Source: Sphingomonas endophytica
GTDB lineage: Bacteria; Pseudomonadota; Alphaproteobacteria; Sphingomonadales; Sphingomonadaceae
Assembly (NCBI RefSeq): GCF_014199415.1
Contig: NZ_JACIJN010000004.1
Location: 1-64,000 of the forward strand
DNA length: 64,000 nt
Direction: 5' to 3'
The translations under genes and the position numbers were made by a program. The notes beneath the pieces are model-generated. The model was not told where the DNA came from and searched no databases. It saw nothing but the letters and a program-made list of their open reading frames with translations. Shown here one piece after another: positions 46,616 to 56,499 of the stretch; position 1 is the first letter of the stretch, and every line of letters starts with the position of its first letter.

Positions 46616-48712
46616 TCAGGACGCCCCCTCCGCCTTGGCGCGGCGGCGGAAGTGGTGGAGCAGCGGTTCGGTATAGCCGTTCGGCTGTGCCTGCCCCTCG
46701 AACACCAGCGCCCGCGCCGCCTGCCTCGCGAGACTGTCGGGCGTGAGCGGTCGATAGTTCGGATCGTCGGCGTTCTGCGCATCGACGCGCGCCGCCATGC
46801 GCGTCAACGCACCCTCGACCTGCGTCACGGTTGCGACCCCGTGATGCAACCAGTTGGCGAGATGCTGCGACGAGATGCGCAGCGTCGCGCGATCCTCCAT
46901 CAGGCCGATGTCGTGGATGTCGGGCACCTTGGAGCAGCCGACGCCCTGATCGATCCAGCGCACGACATAGCCGAGAATGCCCTGCGCATTGTTGTCGAGC
47001 TCGTCGGCGATCTCCTGCGCCGACCAGCGCCGCCCGCCCGCGAGCGGGATCGACAGCAGCGCGTCGAGCGGCGCGACCGGCTCGGCCGCGCGCGCCGCCT
47101 GCCGCGCGGCGACGGAGAGGCGGTGGTAATGCGTGGCGTGGAGCGTCGCGGCGGTCGGCGACGGCACCCAGGCGGTGGTCGCGCCGGCGCGCGGATGCGC
47201 GACCTTCTGCGCCAGCATGTCGCGCATCCGGTCGGGCGCGGCCCACATCCCCTTGCCGATCTGCGCGCGCCCCGCGAAGCCGCACGCCAGCCCGATCTGG
47301 ACGTTGCGATCCTCATAGGCCGCGATCCATGCGGCGTCCTTCATCTCCGCCTTGCGGACCATCGGCCCGGCCAGCATCGACGTGTGAATCTCGTCGCCGG
47401 TACGATCGAGGAAGCCGGTGTTGATGAAGACGATCCGCGCACGCACCGCGTGGATGCACGCGGCGAGATTGGCGCTGGTGCGGCGTTCCTCGTCCATGAC
47501 GCCGACCTTGATCGTGTGCCGCGCCAGCCCGAGCAGATCCTCGACCGCGTCGAACAGCCGGTCGGTGAACGCCACCTCGTCGGGGCCGTGCATCTTCGGC
47601 TTGACGAGGTAGATCGACCCGGCGCGCGCGTTGCGGCGCGCGCCGCGCAGGTCGTGGAGCGCGATCAGGCTGGTGACGACCGTGTCGAGGATCCCTTCCG
47701 GCGCCTCGCTGCGATCCGGGAGCAGCAGCGCCGGCGTGGTCATCAGATGCCCGACGGTGCGGACGAACAACAGGCTGCGTCCGGGCAGCGAGAAAGGATC
47801 TCCATCGGGTGCGACATAGCGGCGGTCGTCGTTCAGGCGGCGGGTGACGGCGCGCCCGGCCTTCTCGAACGTCGCCTCCAGATCGCCGCGCATCAACCCC
47901 AGCCAATTGGCATAGGCCGCGACCTTGTCGGCGGCATCGACCGCGGCCACCGAATCCTCGAGATCGCAGATCGTGGTCAGCGCGGATTCGAGGACGACGT
48001 CGGCGAGCCCGGCGCGGTCGGTGCGGCCGATCGGGTGGGTGCGGTCGATCACCAGTTCGATGTGCAGCCCGTGGTGACGCAGCAGCCAATTGTCGCCCGC
48101 GCGCCCGGCGAGCTGCGACGGGTCGGCCAGCGCCGGCGCGTCCCCGGTCCAGTCGCGCCAGCTCCCCTGCGCGAGCGGCACCGCATCGTCGAGGAAAGCG
48201 CGCGCCCAGTCGATCACCTGCGCGCCGCGCGCGGGGTCGTAGCCCGGACCGGCGGGCGTGCCCGGCACGGCGTCGGTGCCGTAGAGCGCGTCGTACAGGC
48301 TGCCCCAGCGCGCATTGGCGGCGTTGAGCAGGAAGCGCGCGTTGAGAATCGGGACGACCAGTTGCGGTCCGGCCACGCGCGCTACTTCGTCGTCGACCAC
48401 GCCGGGCGCGATCGTGAACGGCGCGGGTTCGGCGACCAGATAGCCGATCGCGCGCAGGAAGGCCTGACAGACGGCGGCATCGTGCGGCTGCCCGGCGCGG
48501 TCGCGATGCCAGGCGTCGATCTGCGCCTGCATCGTGTCGCGCTGACGCAGCAGCGCGGCATTCTCGGGCGCGAAGCGCGCATAGAGCGCGGCCAGTCCGC
48601 GCCACAAGGCGTCGGCGGCGATGCCGGTGCCGGGCAGAGCGCGCTCCTCGACGAAGGCGGCGAGTGCGGGTGCGACGTACAGCCCGGCGCGCGCCGCATA
48701 AGGGTCGGTCAT
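46616..48712 (-). CDS. glcB: Malate synthase G
   Basis: 698 residues from ATG 48712. Malate synthase G features: [21 protein letters not shown] (metal/substrate acid), [78 protein letters not shown], and [11 protein letters not shown]. The catalytic Asp is expected in [10 protein letters not shown] near the C-terminus. It condenses glyoxylate with acetyl-CoA to malate. Isocitrate lyase is not in the window. It is convergent with the esterase gene upstream in coordinates. Confidence 0.97.
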   Translation of the reverse strand: MTDPYAARAGLYVAPALAAFVEERALPGTGIAADALWRGLAALYARFAPENAALLRQRDTMQAQIDAWHRDRAGQPHDAAVCQAFLRAIGYLVAEPAPFTIAPGVVDDEVARVAGPQLVVPILNARFLLNAANARWGSLYDALYGTDAVPGTPAGPGYDPARGAQVIDWARAFLDDAVPLAQGSWRDWTGDAPALADPSQLAGRAGDNWLLRHHGLHIELVIDRTHPIGRTDRAGLADVVLESALTTICDLEDSVAAVDAADKVAAYANWLGLMRGDLEATFEKAGRAVTRRLNDDRRYVAPDGDPFSLPGRSLLFVRTVGHLMTTPALLLPDRSEAPEGILDTVVTSLIALHDLRGARRNARAGSIYLVKPKMHGPDEVAFTDRLFDAVEDLLGLARHTIKVGVMDEERRTSANLAACIHAVRARIVFINTGFLDRTGDEIHTSMLAGPMVRKAEMKDAAWIAAYEDRNVQIGLACGFAGRAQIGKGMWAAPDRMRDMLAQKVAHPRAGATTAWVPSPTAATLHATHYHRLSVAARQAARAAEPVAPLDALLSIPLAGGRRWSAQEIADELDNNAQGILGYVVRWIDQGVGCSKVPDIHDIGLMEDRATLRISSQHLANWLHHGVATVTQVEGALTRMAARVDAQNADDPNYRPLTPDSLARQAARALVFEGQAQPNGYTEPLLHHFRRRAKAEGAS

Positions 48713-48823
48713 CGTCGATATCCTCCTGGCCAACGGCCATAAACGGCCCGCGCCCCGGTCGGTAGCGGACAAAGCGGCGAAACGCCTTGCCGTGGGGAGG
48801 AACGCCCGACCCCGCCGCCGTGG

Positions 48824-51451
48824 TCAGGCTGCGGCACGGCGCGAGACCGGGATCGCGATCCGGCAGCGGACGCCGTCCGCCCCCAGCGCGAACGAGGTCT
48901 GCGCGCCGAGCTGATAGGGCAGCGCGCGTTCGATCAGCTCGCGCCCCTCTCCCGAACCGAGCGGTGCGGTGCCGGCGGGCGGCATCGCGACGCCGGTCTC
49001 GTGCCAGTCGATGTGCAGCCACGGCGTGCCGTCCTCACCGGGCGCGACCGTCCAGCTGATCGACAATCGCCCGCCCGCCGCGCCGAGCGCGCCATATTTG
49101 ACCGCATTGGTCGCGAGTTCGTGGAGCGCCATCGCCAGCGTCTGGACGGTCGAGGAGCGCAGCCGCACCCCCTTCGGCCCGTCGAGCACCACCGCCGCCG
49201 CCTCGCCGTCGAGCGCCGCCATCTCGGCGTCGAGCAGATCGTCGAAGGTGACGCGGTCGTCGTCAGACAGCCGCGACAGCAACGCCTGCACCCGCACCAG
49301 CGCCTGCAACCGGTCGCCGAAGCGCTGCTGGAATTCGGGCACGTCGCGGCTCGACCGCGCGCTCTTGTCGGCCAGCGCCTGCACCACGCCGATCAGGTTG
49401 CGGGTGCGATGCTGGAGCTCGGCGATCAGCACCTGCTGCCGCTCCGCCCAGACGCGCCGCTCGGTCACGTCGATGATCGCGCCGACCATCCGCACCGGCT
49501 GCGCGGCCTCGTCGAAGAAAAAGCGGCCGCGCGCCGAATGCCAGCGGATCGCGCCATCGGGGTGGACGACCCGGAACTCCTGCGCATAAGGCCGCCCGCC
49601 GCGCATCGCCTCGGCCATCCGCGTCTCGGCCTCGGCGCGATCGTCGGGATGGACGCGCGCCAGCCACGCGGCATAGCTGGGCTCGACCGCGCCGACCGGA
49701 TAGCCCTGAAGCTGGAAATGCTCGGCCGACCAATGGACCTCGTCGCCGGCGACGTTCCAGTCCCACAGCCCGATGCGGCCGATCTCGACCGCGCTGCGCA
49801 GCCGTTCCTCGCTGCGCGTCAGCGCCTCGCGCGCGTGGCGCGAAACGGTGATGTCGGCGGTGATGCCGCCGATCAGCACCACCTGGCCGCCCGCATCGCG
49901 GATCGGAAATTCGGTGGTGCGCAGCCAGCGCGTCGTGGCGTCGGGGGCGTAGCGGATGCGGTAATCGACGGTGACATGCTCGCCGCCGCGGACGCGCGCG
50001 ATCGCCGCCTCCACCGCGGCGCGATCCTCGGGCACGATCAGCGCCAGCCAGTTGCGATAATGATCGCCGCTCAGCACCACGCGCCGCGGCTGTCCGTAGA
50101 TCGTCCGGAACGCGGGCGTGACATAACGCCAGTGCAGCGTTCCGGCATCGCGGATCCACAAGGCGTCGCGCGAGGCGTCGCCGAACAGCCGCAGCAATTC
50201 CTCGCGCTCGCGCAGCCGCTCGGTCGCCTCGCGCTGCCCGGTCACCTCGAAGACGACGCCGTGGAGGATGCGCGTGTCCGGCCCGTCCGCGCGCCCGCGC
50301 CAGCGCAGCCAGCAGCCCGCGGTCGCGCCGGCGACGACCTCCAGCTCGCCGTCGAACTCCTCGCCGGGCAGGATGCGGCGGGTGACGAAGCGGTTGACCG
50401 TCTCGCGCGCCTGCGGCGAGAGCCGGTCGAGGAAGTCGGCGGCCGGTTGCGGCGCGTCGCCCGGCGGCATCCCCAGAAGGGCAAAGAAGCGCGCGTCACC
50501 GCGCACCTCACGCGCGGCGAGATCGACCCGCCACGCCCCCATCCCGCCGCCGTCGAGCGCGATGCGGCGCAGCTCCTCGCTGCGCCGCACGACCTCGGCG
50601 GCGGTGCGGCGCGCGGTGATGTCGATCCCGGTCCCGAACCATTCGGCGACGCGCCCCGCGGCGTCGAGCACCGGCAGCGCGCGCGACGCCACCCAGCCGA
50701 TCGTGCCGTCCGGGCAGCGGACGCGATGCTCCAGCTCGAACATCCCCGGCCCGTCGAGCGCGGCCGCGATCGCGGCGAACACCGCGCCGCGATCCTCGTG
50801 CGGGATGAAGCGCTCGACCCAATCGTCGATCGGCGTCGCGACATCGGGCAGCATCCCGCGCCCGTCGAGCCGCAGCAGCTGGTGCCAGTCGGCGCTCATC
50901 CGGAACAGCATGTGGCTGCCGGTCGTCGCCATCATCCGCAGCTGCGCCTCGCTGTCGCGCAGCTGCGCGGTTGCGCGGCGATGATCGGTGACCTCGACGA
51001 GCTGCTGCAATGCCCCGGCCACCACCCCGCGCGCGTCGCGGACCGGCAGCCAGATGATGTCGAAGGTGCGGCGCTCGAAGCGTCCGTCCGCGGCGCGCAC
51101 CGCCACCTCGCGCCCCGTGAGCGACACCGCCTGCCCGGCGCGCACCGTCGCCAGTCGCTCCGCCACCGCCTGATCGTAGATGTCGCTCCAGCCCTCCGCC
51201 ACCGGCGTGCCGAGCAACGCCGGATGCCGCTCGCGCGCGATCTCGACATAAGCGTCGTTGTAGAGCTGCAGCAGCGTGTCGCCCCACAACAGCGTCGCCG
51301 GGCGCGGCATCGCCAGCATCGTCTCGACCGTCGTCACCAGCTCGGAGGGCCAGCCGCCGATCGCACCCAGCGCGGTTGCCGACCAGTCGAAGGCGCGGAT
51401 CCGGTCCGCCATGTCCCCGGTGCCGAACGGTCGCGTCATCACTGGCTTCAT
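48824..51451 (-). CDS. Multi-PAS HWE-family sensor histidine kinase
   Basis: 875 residues, no signal peptide or membrane helix, so cytosolic. About five PAS/PAC units: one starting at ~20 (FDWSATALGAIGGWPSEL), others near 170, 290, 420 and 545, ending in PAC-like segments (GTGIDITARR, VVFEVTGQREA, GGITADITVSRHA, VGAIIDVTERR). The kinase core is HWE type: phospho-acceptor His681 in LIAELQHRTRNLIGVVQALA, ALHELATNAVKYGAL (about 775-789) and the Trp in DWHETG (Trp816). HWE kinases in sphingomonads often feed the general stress response or sense light; the PAS units lack the GXNCRFLQ motif of LOV domains. No partner receiver is adjacent on this strand. Confidence 0.92.
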   Translation of the reverse strand: MKPVMTRPFGTGDMADRIRAFDWSATALGAIGGWPSELVTTVETMLAMPRPATLLWGDTLLQLYNDAYVEIARERHPALLGTPVAEGWSDIYDQAVAERLATVRAGQAVSLTGREVAVRAADGRFERRTFDIIWLPVRDARGVVAGALQQLVEVTDHRRATAQLRDSEAQLRMMATTGSHMLFRMSADWHQLLRLDGRGMLPDVATPIDDWVERFIPHEDRGAVFAAIAAALDGPGMFELEHRVRCPDGTIGWVASRALPVLDAAGRVAEWFGTGIDITARRTAAEVVRRSEELRRIALDGGGMGAWRVDLAAREVRGDARFFALLGMPPGDAPQPAADFLDRLSPQARETVNRFVTRRILPGEEFDGELEVVAGATAGCWLRWRGRADGPDTRILHGVVFEVTGQREATERLREREELLRLFGDASRDALWIRDAGTLHWRYVTPAFRTIYGQPRRVVLSGDHYRNWLALIVPEDRAAVEAAIARVRGGEHVTVDYRIRYAPDATTRWLRTTEFPIRDAGGQVVLIGGITADITVSRHAREALTRSEERLRSAVEIGRIGLWDWNVAGDEVHWSAEHFQLQGYPVGAVEPSYAAWLARVHPDDRAEAETRMAEAMRGGRPYAQEFRVVHPDGAIRWHSARGRFFFDEAAQPVRMVGAIIDVTERRVWAERQQVLIAELQHRTRNLIGVVQALADKSARSSRDVPEFQQRFGDRLQALVRVQALLSRLSDDDRVTFDDLLDAEMAALDGEAAAVVLDGPKGVRLRSSTVQTLAMALHELATNAVKYGALGAAGGRLSISWTVAPGEDGTPWLHIDWHETGVAMPPAGTAPLGSGEGRELIERALPYQLGAQTSFALGADGVRCRIAIPVSRRAAA

Positions 51452-51575
51452 CCCGTCAGCAAGGCGCGAACATTAAACTTTGGCAAGATAAGCCGTTGGC
51501 GCCGCAAGCATGATAGCAGTGCGCACGCCGATCGGATAGTGTCGGCGCCTAATCATCAACGTGGCGATACCGACC

Positions 51576-52253
51576 ATGAAGCTGCTGATCGTCGAGGACG
51601 ACGTCGAATATGCCGCCGCGCTGCAAGCCGAACTGGCGCAGCGCGACCATGACGTTACGATCGCCGAAACCGGACCGAGCGCGCTGACCGCGATTGAGCG
51701 CGATGCGTTCGACGCGATGATCCTCGATTCGATGCTGCCGCAACTTAGCGGCGTGCGCGTGGTCGAGCGGTTGCGCGATGCCGGGCACAACCTGCCGGTG
51801 CTGATGCTGTCGGCGCTGGGGCGTTCGGCGGAGAAGATCGGCGGGCTGACCGCGGGCGCCGACGATTATTGCGTCAAGCCGACGCCGGCCGCCGAGATCG
51901 AGGCGCGGCTGAACGCCCTGTTGCGCGCGCGCGGCTGGACCGCGGCCGGCGACGGCGACATGCTGCGCGCCGGCGACATCGTCATCAGCCCCGGCCAGCA
52001 TCGCGCATGGCGCGCCGAGCAACCGCTCGACCTGACGCGGCTCGAATTCGGGCTGCTGGCCGAGCTGGTCCGCCATGCCGGCAGCTATCTGACCCGCGCG
52101 ATGCTGATCGAGCGCGTCTGGGGCTATGATTTCGAGCCGGGCACCAACATCGTCGACGCGCAGGTGCGGCTGCTGCGCCGCAAGCTGACCGCAGACGGCG
52201 GCGACGATCCGATCGCGACCAAGCGCGGCGTCGGTTACATGCTGCGCGCCTAG
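51576..52253 (+). CDS. OmpR-family response regulator
   Basis: 225 residues from ATG 51576 (a GTG at 51561 is possible). Receiver domain: acidic pocket in LLIVEDDVEYAAAL, phospho-acceptor Asp in AMILDSMLPQLSG, Lys in DYCVKPTPAAEI. A winged-helix domain follows (LDLTRLEFGLLAELVRHAG, TRAMLIERVWGYDF, NIVDAQVRLLRRKL). One base separates its stop from the histidine kinase start, so the two form a standard two-component pair. The receiver has CVKP instead of the more common YLTKPF/VKPF, a small variation. The signal is unknown. Confidence 0.94.
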   Translation: MKLLIVEDDVEYAAALQAELAQRDHDVTIAETGPSALTAIERDAFDAMILDSMLPQLSGVRVVERLRDAGHNLPVLMLSALGRSAEKIGGLTAGADDYCVKPTPAAEIEARLNALLRARGWTAAGDGDMLRAGDIVISPGQHRAWRAEQPLDLTRLEFGLLAELVRHAGSYLTRAMLIERVWGYDFEPGTNIVDAQVRLLRRKLTADGGDDPIATKRGVGYMLRA

Positions 52254-52254
52254 C

Positions 52255-53571
52255 ATGGCGTCGCTCGGGCGGCTGACCGCGCTGTTCCTGGGCGCGTTCG
52301 GCGCCGCGACCGCGCTGACCGGCTATGCCAGTTACTCGGCGTCGCGCCACACGATCGAAACGCTGGTCGACCGGCGGCTCGACGAGGTCAGCCGCGCGCT
52401 GCTCGACGAGTCGCTGCGCGGCAATGCCGGGGCGATCCTCACGCGGATCTCGGCCCTGTCCGCGCAGCGCGAGACCGGCGATCTCGGCTTCGAGCTGCTC
52501 GATGCCAAGGGGCAGCGGCTCGGCGGCAATGTGACGGTTTCCGGGCGCGTGCCGCCCGGCTTCTCGACGCTCGCCGACGGGATGCTGCCGGGCACCGCGA
52601 CGTTCCGGATGCAGCGCCGCGAAGCGGGCGGCGGGCTGCACCTGGTGACCCTGGTCGAGACCGAACCGATCGACGGGTTCGCGGCGGTGTGGCTGCGCAG
52701 CTATGCGCTCGGCTTCGGGCTGATCGTCATCATCGTCGTCGCGGGCGCGGTGTCGTTCAGCACGATCGTGCGGCGACGGATCAGCGAATTGCGCACCACC
52801 GCCGAGGCAATCATCGACGGCGACCTGACGCAGCGCGTGCCCGTCGAGCCGGGCAGCGGCGCGTTCGCGCGACAGGCGGCGACCTTCAACCGGATGCTCG
52901 ACCGGATCGCGGCGCTGGTCGAGAGCCTGCGCCACGTCGGCGGCGATGTCGCGCACGACCTGCGCACCCCGCTCGCGCGGCTGCGCAGCCGGCTCGCGCT
53001 GATCGTCGCCGAGACCCCGACCCCTGAGCTGGAGGCCGCGCTCGACCAATGCGACAAGATGCTCGCGATGTTCTCGGCGATCCTGCGCATTTCAGAGGTG
53101 GAAGGCGGCGAGCGGCGCACGGCGTTCCGGCCCGTGGCGCTGGCGGCGGTCGCGAGCGATGTGGCCGAAACGCTGGCGGCCACGGCGGCGGACAGCGGAC
53201 ACGTCCTGACAATCGGGCCGCTCGAGGATGGCGCGGTCGAAGGCGACCGCCAGTTGCTGACCCAGGCGACGCTCAATCTGGTCGGCAACGCGCTGACGCA
53301 TAGCCCGCCGGGCGCGCGGGTCGCCGTATCGGTGACGCGGGCGGCAGCGCAGTTGGTGCTGACCGTCGAGGATGACGGTCCGGGCATCCCCGCCGCCGAA
53401 CGCGCGACGGCGTTGCGGCGCTTCGGCCGGCTGGATGCGAGCCGCCATTGCCCCGGCCACGGGCTGGGGCTGCCGCTGGTCGAGGCGATCGCCCGGATGC
53501 ACGGCGGCACGCTGTCGCTGGAGGATGCGCGGCCGGGGCTGCGCGCGACGATCGCGGTGCCGGTGGCCTGA
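52255..53571 (+). CDS. Membrane sensor histidine kinase
   Basis: 438 residues. Two membrane segments (about 7-25 and 157-180) flank a ~130-residue periplasmic domain. Then HAMP (RRRISELRTTAEAIIDGDLTQRVPV), H-box HVGGDVAHDLRTPLARLRS with the phospho-His, N-box TQATLNLVGNALTHSPPGA, and ATP-lid motifs DDGPGIP and GHGLGLPLV. The F-box/G1 spacing is normal. It pairs with the OmpR-type regulator immediately upstream. The periplasmic domain does not suggest a ligand. Confidence 0.93.
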   Translation: MASLGRLTALFLGAFGAATALTGYASYSASRHTIETLVDRRLDEVSRALLDESLRGNAGAILTRISALSAQRETGDLGFELLDAKGQRLGGNVTVSGRVPPGFSTLADGMLPGTATFRMQRREAGGGLHLVTLVETEPIDGFAAVWLRSYALGFGLIVIIVVAGAVSFSTIVRRRISELRTTAEAIIDGDLTQRVPVEPGSGAFARQAATFNRMLDRIAALVESLRHVGGDVAHDLRTPLARLRSRLALIVAETPTPELEAALDQCDKMLAMFSAILRISEVEGGERRTAFRPVALAAVASDVAETLAATAADSGHVLTIGPLEDGAVEGDRQLLTQATLNLVGNALTHSPPGARVAVSVTRAAAQLVLTVEDDGPGIPAAERATALRRFGRLDASRHCPGHGLGLPLVEAIARMHGGTLSLEDARPGLRATIAVPVA

Positions 53572-53576
53572 CCTCT

Positions 53577-53677
53577 CCCCTCCCCGTCAGGGGAGGGACC
53601 GGGGGTGGGGCAAGTTCGTGCGTGTAGCGGGTGTGGTGAAGTCCCCCACCCCAACCCCTCCCCTGAAGGGGAGGGGC
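53577..53677. repeat. Palindromic repeat of CCCCTCCCC type
   Basis: CCCCTCCCCGTCAGGGGAGG with GGGGGTGGGG on the left and CCCCCACCCC with CCCCTCCCCTGAAGGGGAGG on the right form inverted arms about the AGTTCGTGCGTGTAGCGGGT centre. A short GAGCTTGTCGAAG piece follows at 53708-53720. It lies between two convergent genes. Confidence 0.75.
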
Positions 53678-53743
53678 TTAATCTCCGCCCCTTCCGGGTT
53701 CGTGCTGAGCTTGTCGAAGCCCGGGCCGACGCGCCGCGCGCCG

Positions 53744-54409
53744 CTATTCCGCCTTCGCCTCCTCGCCGTAGAACAGCTCGCCGAGGCGGATCTCTTCGCG
53801 TCCCTGCGACACGCGATGCGCGTTGGTGTCGCGCAGCGAATAGACGCAGCCGCAATATTCCTGCTGGTAGAAATGCTCGCGCTTGGAGATTTCGATCATC
53901 CGCGCCGCACCGCCGCCCTTGCGCCAGTTGAACGTCCAGTAAGCGATATCGGGATAATGCGCCGCCGCGCGCTCGCCGCAGTCGTTGATCTGCGCCATGT
54001 TCTTCCAGCGCGAGATGCCGAGCGACGAGGTGATGACCGGGAAGCCGTGCTCATGCGCATAGAGTGCGGTCCGCTCGAAGCGCATGTCGAAGCACATCGT
54101 GCAGCGCAGCCCGCGCTCCGGCTCGAACTCCATCCCGCGCGCGCGCTTGAACCAGTTGACGGTGTCGTAGTCGGCATCGACGAACGGGATGTCGTGCTTC
54201 TCGGCGAAGCGGATATTCTCCTCCTTGCGGAGGATATATTCCTCCTTGGGGTGGATGTTGGGATTGTAGAAGAAGATCGTATAGTCGATCCCGCTCGCGG
54301 TCATCGCCTCCATCACCTCGCCCGAACAGGGCGCGCAGCAGGAATGGAGCAGCACCTTCTTCTGCCCGTCGGGCGGGGTGAGCAGCGGGCGGTCGTAGTC
54401 GGTCGTCAT
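53744..54409 (-). CDS. queH: Epoxyqueuosine reductase QueH (DUF208)
   Basis: 221 residues from ATG 54409; the open frame upstream covers REP sequence. Conserved cysteines: Cys24-Cys25 and Cys28 in [20 protein letters not shown], and YCGCVYS near residue 190. Other family marks are [31 protein letters not shown] and FNWRKGGG. QueH reduces epoxyqueuosine in tRNA to queuosine, the last step, and is not related to QueG. It complements the precursor transporter YhhQ at 16392. Confidence 0.93.
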   Translation of the reverse strand: MTTDYDRPLLTPPDGQKKVLLHSCCAPCSGEVMEAMTASGIDYTIFFYNPNIHPKEEYILRKEENIRFAEKHDIPFVDADYDTVNWFKRARGMEFEPERGLRCTMCFDMRFERTALYAHEHGFPVITSSLGISRWKNMAQINDCGERAAAHYPDIAYWTFNWRKGGGAARMIEISKREHFYQQEYCGCVYSLRDTNAHRVSQGREEIRLGELFYGEEAKAE

Positions 54410-54457
54410 GCGCGCCGCCTTAGCGGAAAATGGACCCGAGGTCACGGCCACCTCATC

Positions 54458-54536
54458 GTCATCCCGGGCTTGACCCGGGATCCCGCTTCCTGTCGACCCG
54501 AGGAAGAAGCGGGGCCCCGGATCAAGTCCGGGGCGA
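54458..54536. repeat. CCGGACTTGATCCGGG-type REP pair
   Basis: Inverted arms GTCATCCCGGGCTTGACCCG and GGCCCCGGATCAAGTCCGGG. It separates queH from the HerA-like gene. Confidence 0.8.
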
Positions 54537-54540
54537 TCTG

Positions 54541-56187
54541 TCAGCGCCGCATCAACCCGCCGAGCACGCCGCGCACCACCTGCCCCAACAGCCCGCCGCC
54601 GCTCGACCGGCGCCGCGAGCCGCCGAACACCGCCTTGGTCACCTCGTTCGCCACCGCGCGTCCGACCGCCGACGACGCCGAGCGCGAGGCCGAGGTCATC
54701 GCGCGGTTCCATGGATCGTTCGCCGACTCGCGCTCGGCCGCCCGGCGGGCGCGCTCTTCCTCACGCGCGGCGCGATCCGCCTCACGCGCCGCCCGCGCGT
54801 CCTCCTTCGCCTGCGCCGCGGCGGCCTTTTCCGCCTCGGTCGTGGCGCGCGCCGCAGCCGCCGCGGCGGCCGACTCCTGCGTCTTGGCGGCGAGCAGTTC
54901 CTCGGCCGATGCGCGATCGACCAGCGTGTCGTACTTCGTCCCGATCGCGTCGGTCTGGATCAGCACGCGCCGCTCCTCGGGCGTGACCGGGCCGACGCGG
55001 CTCGACGGCGGACGGATCAGCGTGCGCTGCACCGGCGACGGCGCGCCGTCGGGCTGGAGCAACGACACCAACGCCTCGCCGGTGCGCAACTCGGTGATCG
55101 CGGTCGCGACATCGACGCCGGGGTTGGCGCGGAACGTCTCGGCGGCGGCCTGCACCGCCTTGCGGTCGCGCGGGGTGAAGGCGTTCAGCTTGTGCTGGAC
55201 GCGATTGCCCAATTGCCCGGCGACGCTGTCGGGTACGTCGATCGGATTCTGGGTGATGAAATAGACGCCGACGCCCTTCGAGCGGATCAGCCGCACGACC
55301 TGCTCGATCCGGTCCAGCAGCGCGGGCGGCGCCTCGTCGAACAGCAGATGCGCCTCGTCGAAGAAGAAGCACAGCTTCGGCTTGTCGGCATCGCCGATCT
55401 CGGGGAGAAACTCGAACAGCTCGCCGAGCAGCCACAGCAGGAAGGTCGAATAGAGCTGCGGTGACGCCATCAACTTGTCGGCGGCGAGGATGTTGACCAG
55501 TCCGCGCCCGTTGTCGTCGGTCCCGAACAGATCCGCCAGCGCCAGCGCCGGCTCGCCGAAGAAATGCTCCGCCCCCTGCGCGCGCAATTGCAGCAGCGCG
55601 CGCTGGATCGCGCCGACCGATTGCTTCGAGACATTGCCGTAGCGGGTGGTGAGTTCCTCGGCGCGCTCGGCGCAATGCGCGAGCATCGCCTGCAGATCGT
55701 CGAGGTCGAGCAGCAGCAAGCCCTCTTCGTCGGCGACGTGGAAGGCGATCGTCAGCACGCCCTCCTGCACCGCGTTCAGCCCCATCAGCCGCGCGAGCAG
55801 CAACGGCCCCATCTCGCTGATCGTGGTGCGGACCGGGTGGCCCTGTTCGCCGAACAGGTCCCAGAATTGCACCGGCGTGTCGGCATAACGCCAGTCGCTC
55901 AGACCGATTTCGGCGGCGCGCGCGGCAAAGGCGGCATGGGTCTTGGCGGTCGCCGCGCCGGGCATCGCCAGCCCCGACAGGTCGCCCTTCACGTCGGCGA
56001 GGAAGCACGCGACCCCGGCGTTCGAGAAGCCTTCGACGATCCCCTGCAAGGTCACGGTCTTGCCCGTGCCGGTCGCGCCCGCGATCAGCCCGTGGCGATT
56101 GGCCAGTGTGAGATCGAGTCGTTGCGGATCAGCTCCGCCTGCGCTCGCGCCAATTAGAAGTTGGCTGGCAAACGTAGCGATTACCAT
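54541..56187 (-). CDS. HerA-like ATPase (DUF853 helicase family)
   Basis: 548 residues. P-loop [20 protein letters not shown] (about residues 32-51), Walker [18 protein letters not shown], and sensor-type [29 protein letters not shown]. This matches the DUF853/YjgR branch of HerA-FtsK ATPases, whose cellular function is unknown. After about residue 430 comes a long, charged, Ala/Glu/Arg-rich stretch ([20 protein letters not shown]), probably coiled coil, and a basic, Gly-rich tail ending GGLMRR. The start lies next to the AT-rich patch that carries the small peptide gene on the other strand. Confidence 0.88.
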   Translation of the reverse strand: MVIATFASQLLIGASAGGADPQRLDLTLANRHGLIAGATGTGKTVTLQGIVEGFSNAGVACFLADVKGDLSGLAMPGAATAKTHAAFAARAAEIGLSDWRYADTPVQFWDLFGEQGHPVRTTISEMGPLLLARLMGLNAVQEGVLTIAFHVADEEGLLLLDLDDLQAMLAHCAERAEELTTRYGNVSKQSVGAIQRALLQLRAQGAEHFFGEPALALADLFGTDDNGRGLVNILAADKLMASPQLYSTFLLWLLGELFEFLPEIGDADKPKLCFFFDEAHLLFDEAPPALLDRIEQVVRLIRSKGVGVYFITQNPIDVPDSVAGQLGNRVQHKLNAFTPRDRKAVQAAAETFRANPGVDVATAITELRTGEALVSLLQPDGAPSPVQRTLIRPPSSRVGPVTPEERRVLIQTDAIGTKYDTLVDRASAEELLAAKTQESAAAAAAARATTEAEKAAAAQAKEDARAAREADRAAREEERARRAAERESANDPWNRAMTSASRSASSAVGRAVANEVTKAVFGGSRRRSSGGGLLGQVVRGVLGGLMRR

Positions 56188-56265
56188 AGCTTACCACTTT
56201 CAATTGACAGGCCAAAAGCAACCCAACATTTTGGGCTAGCCATCCGGCAAACAAGGAGATCTATT

Positions 56266-56433
56266 GTGAAAAAGATTACATCTTTTACAATATGTTCCTC
56301 GCTAGCGTTGTTAGCGCCCAACGCTTCCGCCCAAATTGCCAGCTGCCATGCTCCCTGCTGGGGTTGGCCTGGCGCCTGCATGTGCCCGACAGCGAAGCCA
56401 GAAACACAAAAAAAGGTACAGATATTCAGGTAA
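56266..56433 (+). CDS. Small secreted four-cysteine peptide
   Basis: A GTG at 56266 follows AAGGAG (56253-56258) with 7-base spacing. A perfect TTGACA lies at 56204. The 55-residue product begins VKKITSFTICSSLALLAPNA with a signal peptide ending NASA. The mature part is about 33 residues, with cysteines at mature positions 5, 9, 16 and 18 (SCHAPCWGW, ACMCP), two Trp and a Lys-rich tail (ETQKKVQIFR). The cysteines could form two disulfides or bind a metal. The stretch 56188-56499 is visibly AT-richer than its neighbours, which may mean recent gain. I do not recognise a family. Support is the ribosome binding site plus the signal peptide; coding is not proven. Confidence 0.55.
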   Translation: MKKITSFTICSSLALLAPNASAQIASCHAPCWGWPGACMCPTAKPETQKKVQIFR

Positions 56434-56457
56434 AGCCCGGGACAGCTACTGAAAAAA

Positions 56458-56493
56458 CCGCGCCGTCCCAATATATATATTGGGACGGCGCGG
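56458..56493 (-). terminator. Long perfect hairpin terminator after degP
   Basis: CCGCGCCGTCCCAAT and its exact complement ATTGGGACGGCGCGG flank ATATAT, giving at least 15 paired bases. On the minus strand it is followed by TTTTTT (from AAAAAA at 56452-56457), which makes it a strong intrinsic terminator for degP, six bases after its stop codon. On the plus strand it would also end the small peptide transcript, with weaker T content. Confidence 0.9.
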
Positions 56494-56499
56494 AAATAC

